From positions 21,222,955-21,286,954 of the forward strand of contig NC_089728.1 of NCBI RefSeq assembly GCF_035083965.1: DNA of 64,000 bases, read 5' to 3'. The position numbers and the translations under genes are program-made. This DNA is from Branchiostoma lanceolatum. Taxonomy: Eukaryota > Chordata > Leptocardii > Amphioxiformes > Branchiostomatidae. The notes under the pieces are model-generated. The model had not been told where the DNA came from. It did not search any database and saw only the letters and a program-made list of their open reading frames with translations. Position 1 is the stretch's first letter; each line of letters starts with the position of its first letter. Shown piece after piece: positions 56,601 through 64,000 of the stretch.

Positions 56601-59600
56601 TAAAATTTGACTCGATCATTGCGGGAAATCAGGCGCAAAAAATGGGGCGCAATCTTCTCTGCAAAAAAATCTTCATAATAACTAGCTATAGAGCCCTTTG
56701 ATTGCTTCTTCAGGCACCAAACAGAAAACAAACGATCCTCCCACTATCTCTATAGTGTTTCTTACGCTAGCTAGCCCTAAAATGCCCAGATTTCACAAAA
56801 ACTCCCACCAAAGAAGGATTTTCAATGGTTTAAAACCTTGTTTTCATTTGGCGTCAACTGTTGAGTACCCCTGAAGCGTTTAATCATGGTACCGAAGTGC
56901 CGGCTAGTGATCCGTGACGGTACTGCAAGCTAGAAACATTCTACAGTTCCAAGACTGCTGTTTTGCCACGAATCACTAGTCGGCGCTCCAGTACCGTGAC
57001 TAAATGCTTGAGGTTCAGTTTTGGCTGTAATCGTAGAAAGCTTTATTCTAACCTTTATCAAATTGTTATTTTACTGGTTTGATACTATCTTGGGCCACAG
57101 CAACTAGAATTTATATATGACATCCTCTGTAGACGACATTTTTTTTATTAAATTTCAATATGAGGTAACAAGTAATACAAAAATACAAAGCAATATGGGA
57201 GAAGATGCCATTAATATATAGAATTTACTTGCTGTTGCCCTATAGCTAATATCATTAATCAAGATGATATAAAAACAGTCAATATATCCTACAGATGCTT
57301 TCTGATAGCCAGATAAAAGATTTTCAAAACTTGGAAAAACAGTTTCGCTACCCGATTGGCCGAAACCTATAACTTATATAAGGTAGAAAATGTTCTGAAA
57401 TTTGATTCAATCACGGCGGGAAATCAGGCGCAAAAAAATGGGGCGCAATCTTCTCTGCAAAAGAAGTCTTCATAATAACTAGCTATAGAGCCCTTTGATT
57501 GCTTCTTCAGGCACCAAACAGCAAACAAACGATCCTCCCACTATCTCTATAGTGTTTCTTACGCTAGTCAGCCCTAAAATTACCAGATTTTACCAAAATT
57601 CCCACCAAAAAATGATTTTCAATGGTTTAAAACCTTGTTTTCATTTGGCGTCAACTGTTGAGTACCCCTGAAGCGTTTAATCATGGTACTGAAGTGCCGG
57701 CTAGTGATCCGTGACGGTATTGCAACAGCGAAACTTTCTACAGTTCCAAGACTGCTGTTTTGCCACGAATCGCTAGTCGGCGCTTCAGTACCGTGACTAA
57801 ACGCTTGAGGTTCATTTTTGGCTCTTATCTTACAAAGCTTTATTCTAACCTTTACCAAATTGCTATTTTACTGGTTTGATACTATCTCGGGCCACAGCAA
57901 GTAAAATTTATAGATGACATCCTCTGTAGACGACTTTTTTTTTAAATTTCAATATGAGGTAAGAAGTAATACAAAAATAAAAAGCAATATGGGAGAAGAT
58001 GCCATTAATATATAGAATTTACTTGCTGTGGCCCTATAGCTAGTATCATTAATCAAGATGATATAAAAACAGTCAATATATCCTACGGATGATTTCTGAT
58101 AGCCAGATAAAAGATTTTCAAAACTTGGAAAAACAGTTCCGCTACCTGATTGGCCGAAACCTATAACTTATTAGGTAGAAAATTATCTAAAATTTGACTC
58201 GATCATTGCGGGAAATCAGGCGCAAAAAATGGGGCGCAATCTTCTCTGCAAAAAAAATCTTCATAATAACTAGCTATAGAGCCCTTTGATTGCTTCTTCA
58301 GGCACCAAACAGCAAACAAACGATCCTCCCACTATCTCTATAGTGTTTCTTACGCTTGCCAGCCCTAAAATGCCCAGATTTTACAAGAACTCCCACCAAA
58401 GAAGGATTTTCAATGGTTTAAAACCTTGTTTTCATTTTGCGTCACCGGTTGAGGACCCCTCAATCGTTAAATCATGGTAGTGAAGTGCCGGCTAGTGATC
58501 CGTGACGGTACTGCAACACCGAAACTTTCTACAGTTCCAAGACTGCTGTTTTGCCACGAATCACTAGTCAGCGCTCCAGTACCGTGACTAAACGCTTGAG
58601 GTTCAGTTTTGGCTCTTATCTTACAAAGCTTTATTCTAACCTTTACCAAATTGCTATTTTACTGGTTTGATACTATCTTGGGCCACAGCAAGTAAAATTT
58701 ATAGATGAGATCCTCTGCAGACGCGCTCCATTACCGTGACTAAATGCTTGTGGTTCATTTTTGGCTGTAATCGTACCAAGCTTTATTCTAACCTTTACCA
58801 AATTGCTATTTTACTGGTTTGATACTATCTTGGGCCACAGCAAGTAAAATTTATAGATGACATCCTCTGCAGACGACATTTCATTTTTTTTCTAAATATG
58901 AGGTGACAAGTAATACAAAAATAAAAATCAATATGGGAGAAGATAACATTCACATATAAAATTAACGTGTTGTGGCCCTAGTATCACTAATTAAGATGAA
59001 GTGAAACCTTTAACAAGAGGAGCAAAGTGTGAAACTGATATGACATTTTATTCACTTTTTTTTAATAGTTTGTAACATCAAATATAGTGTACATGTACAT
59101 CACAAGAGTGATATTCGAAAGTACAGCGTTAGCTAATGTTACAGTGACACCTCAAGCCACAAGCAGTAAAAACAGTCAATATATCCTACAGATGGTTTCT
59201 GATAGCAAGATAAAAGATTTTCAAAACTAGGAAAAACAGTTTCGCTACCTGATTGGCCGAAACCTATTATTCGTTAGGTAGAAAATGATCTAAAATTTGA
59301 CTCGATCATTGCGGAAAATCAGGCACAGAAAATGGGACGCAATCTTCTAAAATAACTAGCTATAGAGCCCTTTGATTGCCTCATCAGGCACCAAACAACA
59401 AACAAAAGATCCTCCCACTATCTCTAGAGTGTTTCCTACCCTAGCCAGCCCTAAAATGCCCAGATTAAAAAAAAAACACCAAAAAAGGATTTTCAATGGT
59501 CTAAACCTTGTTTTCATTTGGCCGTCAACTGTTGAGTACCCCTCAAGCGTTTAATCATGGTACTAAAGTGCCGGCTAGTGATCCATGACGGTACTGCAAG

Positions 59601-59830
59601 CTTGAAACATTCTACAGTTCCAAGACTGCTGTTTTGCCACGAATCACTAGTCGGCGCTCCAGTACCGTGACTAAGCGCTTGAGATTCCGTTTCGGCTGCA
59701 ATCATACAAAGCTTCATTCTAACCTTTATCAAATTGCTATTTTACTGGTTTCATATTATCGTAGGCCACCGGAAATAAAATATATAGATGACATCCTCTG
59801 CAGACGACAATTTTTTTTTTCGGAATATGA
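53697..59830. repeat. Tandem array of seven 0.79-0.94-kb hairpin-bearing units
   Basis: Unit starts (ATGAGGTAACAAGTAATAC) are at about 53699, 54637, 55575, 56367, 57160, 57952 and 58898. Units 1, 2 and 7 are about 935 bp. Units 3-6 are about 792 bp, lacking a ~150-bp block (ACAAGAGGAGCCAAGTGTAC to GACACCTGAAGCCACAAGC). A ~155-bp extra partial copy lies at 58725-58880. Every unit holds a hairpin: CCTCAAGCGTTTAATCATGG, then CCGGCTAGTGATCCGTGAC, pairs with GTCACGAATCACTAGTCGG and CGTGACTAAACGCTTGAGG. No recognised coding sequence. Confidence 0.93.
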
Positions 59831-62469
59831 GTTGATAATTCTAATAACAAGCAAAACGCCCCTCTGTGGTCGCCACGGCAATTGCTTAAAATTATCTTTT
59901 TTTTACACCAAAAAGAACATATCCACTGTGAATGTCAAGTCTGAATAAGTCATTGATGAGGCACCCCTTGTTTCATGATCAGCTGCAGCTACAGCGAAAA
60001 TTCTGAACTCTCAGATCTAGTGATTCTTGGGAGCAAACCTGTTTGTATTTTCAGGGCAAATGATGAACTCTAGTTCATTTTGATTTACAAACCGTTGTAT
60101 AATCTAGATCTAAGCATATTTTCTGGTAGGAACACCAGAGTTTGCCGGACTACACCCTCCCCTTTACAATGGATGGTCCCTAAATAGCGCCAAAGGTGAC
60201 AAAGATATCCCCTTTACAATGGATGGTCCCTAAATAGCGCCAAAGGTGACAAAGATATCCCCTTTACAATGGATGGTCCCTAAATAACATCAAAGGTAAC
60301 AAAGATGTCTTTCATAATGAAGAACTTTATTGCATATTTTGCCATACTTGGCATGTCGCAAAGTTGGTGCACATACGTCTTGTTTTGTAACTGTCGGCCA
60401 CGCCACTAATTTATGGCATGGTTTCCAACATTGTTTGCAATTGGAGAAGGGCTCTAGCCAGCTTGAAACTTTTTCCGTCATCCCAAATCCCATCGTCGGA
60501 ATAATCCTACGACAGTTTTTTTGTCCCTCAGCATGTATAAATTGCTGTCATTTTCAATTTCCAGGCCGATGTTTTGGGAGTGGTTTATTCAAATTTGGAT
60601 ACGTATTGCTACATCTTAAGGCTTTAACTTAACCAATTTTATCTATTCTTATCTCCATGAAAAAAGACTTTTTCATGGGGATATTGTTTTGAGTGTGCTT
60701 GCGTTATCCTGTGTCACTGTGTGTATGTTTGTGTCATCGGACGCTTAAAATCAGCATAACTGAAGAACGTGTGGATGGATTGTAATGATATTTGGTATGT
60801 GGGTAGGTTCTGGGAGGAGAAAGGTCAAGGTCAATTTTGGGCCCCCTGGTATGTGTCACTGGAACTGCAATGGCGTATTTGTAAAAAATCTTCTAAGGAG
60901 AATAACTGAAGAAAGGAACGAAAGATTTTCATGTTATTTGGTACGCAGGTGGGTTGGACAGAGATGTACAAACTGAAGTGCTAATTATCCAAATTGGGTC
61001 TGACTTTGCATAAGTAATGAGGAATATCTACTCCTCCATTGTATATACATGAATGTGCTTTGAGGTCGCACCTGTCACATCTGTTGGTCTCTTATCTAGG
61101 TCAAGTATTCCTCAGGTCCCAACAGCTGGTGGTTAAACAACAAATGGGTACACTACCAAACCTGTGTACTTGTTTCTATTATGTGGATACGTATACCCTC
61201 TGGCACATTAAAAAAAAAAACAGCAGCAACAACAAATAACTAGGGCAAATAAAACACATCATACATAAAAACAAATTTCATGGAGATTTTGGGTCTTCGG
61301 ACTCATATTGCCAATTGATTTTTGTGAGCAGAATGGTCTTAAAATTTCTTTAGCATACGCAGCAAAATTTCAGATGCTTGCTAGAGCCCTGAACTGAAGG
61401 GAGATATGTTTAATGTGATGTATCACGTAAAACAGCAGTTACTCCGTGCCTGCGATGCTGGTGCTATACGCCAGGTGGCGCTAGTGCACCGATGTTGCTC
61501 AGTGTGTGTGTGCGTGTGTTGCTGTATATTCTCCAAACATTGCGAACGACAAAAGACAGCATTTTTGCCCATTGCCAGCAGAGTTTGCAATGTATCAGGT
61601 TGTCCTCAAACACAACATTATCTTTTCACACAATTTTATTCAATTTATTTATGGTGAGTTAGATTGGCAACTTGCTTTGTCTTCTAAAATAGGACACTTT
61701 GATATGACAACAGAAATAATTGTTGCCTTGAACCTTGAACCTTGAACGAGGACATCTGTGATGTCGTCTCGGGAGACAATGATTGTTGCACCAGCAGCAT
61801 AACTCACACCACAAAAGAAAACTTTATTTTCTGTGAAATCTGTACATGTTTCAATGTTACACAAAAGCAAATGTTGGATGTGCACAGTGTAACGTTATAT
61901 TAGTACACTGTTCAGCTATTAGGTTTTTGGATAACAAGATCAATTTTTACTTGGTGTTATAAACTATTATCTGCATGTGCAGTTCGGAGTAGAACTGTCT
62001 TCTGAGCTGAGGAGGGCACTGTTACATGTGTTACTCATCAGTCCTGAGTTTAACATCCTTCTTGAGAAGAGGTTTAAAGCATACTCAGTATGCAATGCAC
62101 ATACATACATAACCATACATACATAATCATACTCTTTAGTTGGAGCATACTCAAAGTTTAGTCTCAAGTATTCTCAGTTATACATCATTTCGGACTATTC
62201 TTTTCCATTCAAACAGGTTGCTGACTTAATAAAGTTCTTTAATGCAAAGAATGGACGGCCTCCTATCCTTCTCCTATCCTTCTGGTTTCTAGAGATGGAT
62301 AGAAGGGTGCCAAACAGTTGGTTGTTTGTTGTGTGTTTCCACCATGGTTAGTTGTACTGTATATGACATGCAGCATGGTGATTTGATTAGAATTGCAGCA
62401 GTGCACCTGAGATATGGGCAGCTATTGCTGATGTCGTGACCCACACACATAATATACCTGTTATTACAC
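59831..62469. other. Accessory intergenic region
   Basis: Contains the 50-bp triplicate at 60155-60306 and a diverged copy (60750-60965) of the ATGATATTTGGTA module found at 46800-47870. A self-complementary ATGAAAAAGACTTTTTCAT occurs at 60657. No gene recognised. Confidence 0.5.
60155..60306. repeat. Three tandem copies of a 50-bp unit
   Basis: CCCCTTTACAATGGATGGTCC with CTAAATAGCGCCAAAGGTGAC repeated at a 50-bp period; the third copy has diverged (AACATCAAAGGTAAC). Confidence 0.93.
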
Positions 62470-62608
62470 TTGGGTGGAGTGGGGAAAGTCGTGTAAATTG
62501 TCTTTTACCAATGGCACAACATCGGTGGCATCAGGGGATTCGAACCCGGGACCACTGGGTTCTGGGCCGAAAAGCCTTCCGTTATGCCACACGACCCCGA
62601 TCTTGGTG
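62470..62608 (-). mobile_element. tRNA-derived SINE, family C
   Basis: On the minus strand: GGGGTCGTGTGGCATAACGG (A-box region), GGTCCCGGGTTCGAATCCCC (B box) and a tail with GGCACAACATC-type complement. The fragment at 9755-9870 shares the tail. It is immediately downstream of the RT fragment at 62640-62893. Confidence 0.75.
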
Positions 62609-62639
62609 AAGGTGCCTTCCAGTTTCCTGGCCTGTGAAG

Positions 62640-62893
62640 TATTCATGAATCATGGTCCACGACTCACAGCCGTTAAGCAAAATTGTAACAACACAAGATT
62701 GTAATACTTTAGTTTTTGTTTCTCTTCTGATGTGACTTTTCCAGACTTTTTGGAGAGCATGTACAGCACTCCATGCCTGGCCAATTCTGACGTCCATATC
62801 ATGATCATGTTTCGAATCTGTGTAGCCCCCCTCCCCTAGATATCTAAACTCAGTAACCTTCTCGATTGCAAACCCATCAGAGGCACAATGCAC
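62640..62893 (-). pseudogene. LINE reverse transcriptase C-terminal fragment
   Basis: Minus-strand frame with FAIEKVTEFRYLGEGG, DMDVRIGQAWSAVHALQKVW, SHIRRETKTKVLQSCVV and LLNGCESWT. The FRYLG, AW-AL-K-W and LYGCESWT-type blocks are typical of the region after the RT thumb in RTE/CR1-like non-LTR elements. It is a short remnant, truncated on both sides. A different family from the 50-kb fragment. Confidence 0.85.
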
Positions 62894-63440
62894 AGTGTCA
62901 CATTACACAGAGATGTAACATAAATATGGTCTCTTTAGCGGGTATCTTACAGGACTGCGGCACATTGGTGACCTCGCTACATCCTAAGTTTGTTTCGTGT
63001 TACCCTTGACTTTACAATGGACATATCATGCAAAATTTACAACTAGTGTGACTCAAAAGACAACAAAACACACAATGCGTAAAAAGATTTGTTTTTTATC
63101 AATGAAATTCACTGAGCACTGTTAAATGCTGGTTTGCAGGGAGGTCGCTATTTTTAACTAGCCCCAGTCTAGTGAGATATCCGCTTTACTGACTCCAGGT
63201 TTTAGATGTACATGTAAATGTTTATAACTACCCGTCCTAGCAGTTGATATACCATGATAATGTAACCATGATCTGGTTAGTTAATTGCAGTGTTAGTGAT
63301 GTCTAGTTATTAACTAGTTAACAACCTTGTCATTTTTTCTCAGTTCTTTTAATTTCGTCATTTATCGAACGAAAAGAGATTTCAGCACACGAATCATTGT
63401 TGTGCCTTGTAGAAGAGAGAAGTGAATCAACTGCAGTACT
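62894..63440. other. 3' flank of the terminal exon at 63687-63801
   Basis: AT-rich. If the minus-strand gene's transcript runs this far it is 3'UTR. No other feature recognised. Confidence 0.35.
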
Positions 63441-63667
63441 TAGCCTCCATAGTAGGCTCTGAACCGGCCTTTTGGGGGGCTAAATAATACACCTTTTGCA
63501 GCCAGCCCGTAACCATCAGCCAACCCCGTAACCATTTTGCCAGTAAAATGGTTACGGGGGTTGCCGGCAAAATGGTTATGGGGGTGGCTGATGGTTACGG
63601 GTTGGCTGCAAAAGGTGTATTATTTAGCCCCCCAAAAAGGCCGGTTCAGAGCCTGCTATGGAGGCTA
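63441..63667. mobile_element. TAGCCTC-family palindrome with perfect 9-bp duplication
   Basis: The ends TAGCCTCCATAGTAGGCTC and GAGCCTGCTATGGAGGCTA are inverted, and the arms pair nearly to the centre (about 100 bp each), with a small GTAACCATTTTGCC duplication in the middle. TGCAGTACT flanks both sides (63432-63440 and 63668-63676). It lies 10 bp beyond the target duplication from the stop codon of the terminal exon, so probably in its 3'UTR. Confidence 0.9.
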
Positions 63668-63686
63668 TGCAGTACTGCAGTACAGT

Positions 63687-63801
63687 TCAGAGTTTGCTTT
63701 CATTCTGTGTAGGTGTAGCTTGTTTTAGAGTCGGTTTAGCGTCGGAGTCTGAACTTGAACCGGAGGTGTCTGTCTCTCTGTCCGCAGCCAAGCCACGGGG
63801 C
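63687..63801 (-). CDS. Terminal coding exon of an unrecognised gene (partial)
   Basis: Minus strand: strong acceptor GTCTTCCTGCAG, then 37 codons (phase 1 entry) and TGA at 63687-63689. The peptide is PRGLAADRETDTSGSSSDSD followed by AKPTLKQATPTQNESKL. It is acidic, serine-rich and probably a disordered C-terminal tail. The rest of the gene is beyond the window. No family recognised. Confidence 0.5.
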
Positions 63802-63890
63802 CTGCAGGAAGACAGAGAGACAGTCACAAACTGCAGGGTCAAGTTTTCACTGCTAACGTTACATATAAGATCTACAGTACATGTTGTGTA

Positions 63891-64000
63891 CAGTCAAACC
63901 TGCCCAAGAAGACCACTCAGGGGACCAATAAAATCTGGTCTATGTGGACAGGTGGTCATTAAAAACTTTCATATTAGACTAAATAACTATTTCGATTTCC
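63891..64000. mobile_element. Second copy of the CAGTCAAACCTG MITE (cut by window end)
   Basis: TA then CAGTCAAACCTGCCCAAGAA, ACCAATAAAATCTGGTCT and GTGGACAGGTGGTCA match the left half of 12036-12233. The right end is outside the window or lost. Confidence 0.75.

Noticed and set aside
54184..59554. Repeated frames with SSGTKQQTNDPPTIS and similar
   Set aside because: They occur because each satellite unit is a copy; frames are broken differently in each unit.

Overview
The window reads as a repeat-rich invertebrate deuterostome genome, most likely a lancelet (Branchiostoma). That attribution is an inference. It rests on short exons with GT/AG introns, two well preserved animal gene families (syntaxin-16 and SLC22), tRNA-derived SINEs, and a very high load of palindromic and tandem repeats. 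There are no bacterial features such as operons, ribosome binding sites or CRISPR arrays. Most long open frames here are products of stop-free repeats and are not genes.

Layout, left to right. An unrecognised coding exon (minus) sits at 31-303. The terminal exon of a sigma-class glutathione S-transferase (minus) is at 1086-1250, followed by a 2-kb minisatellite with a 21-bp unit. A near-perfect 140-bp-arm palindrome (4453-4741) precedes two 3' exons of an unrecognised, probably membrane-anchored protein (plus, 4865-6532). A complete ten-exon syntaxin-16 gene (minus, 8473-15691) converges on it. From 16.4 to 36.3 kb there is almost only accessory DNA: a Tc1 element nested in a palindromic element, two arrays of one ~182-bp satellite, a 3.9-kb CACTA-like element with subterminal repeats, another large inverted-repeat element, and a (TA)n-cored palindrome. 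A complete nine-exon SLC22 organic ion transporter gene (plus, 36444-48492) follows; one of its introns holds a 3.1-kb foldback element with ~1.1-kb arms. From 49 to 64 kb come a TTAA-flanked element containing a broken LINE, further MITEs, a 28-bp minisatellite, and a 6-kb array of 0.8-0.94-kb hairpin-bearing units. A last coding exon (minus, 63687-63801) has a palindromic MITE just beyond its stop codon.

The genes are not a functional cluster. STX16 is a Qa-SNARE of endosome-to-Golgi traffic, the SLC22 protein a plasma-membrane organic ion carrier, and the GST a cytosolic enzyme. The exon chains of STX16 (317 codons) and SLC22 (566 codons) were joined by hand and keep phase at every junction.

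The most distinctive content is the mobile DNA. One palindromic family with TAGCCTC termini appears at least three times with 9-bp target duplications, and a diverged fourth copy is likely. One copy was later split by a Tc1 element and another lies in a 3'UTR. Other notable signals are an 18-nt microexon and four tandem copies of a 3' splice site in STX16, and a covarying hairpin motif in an SLC22 intron.
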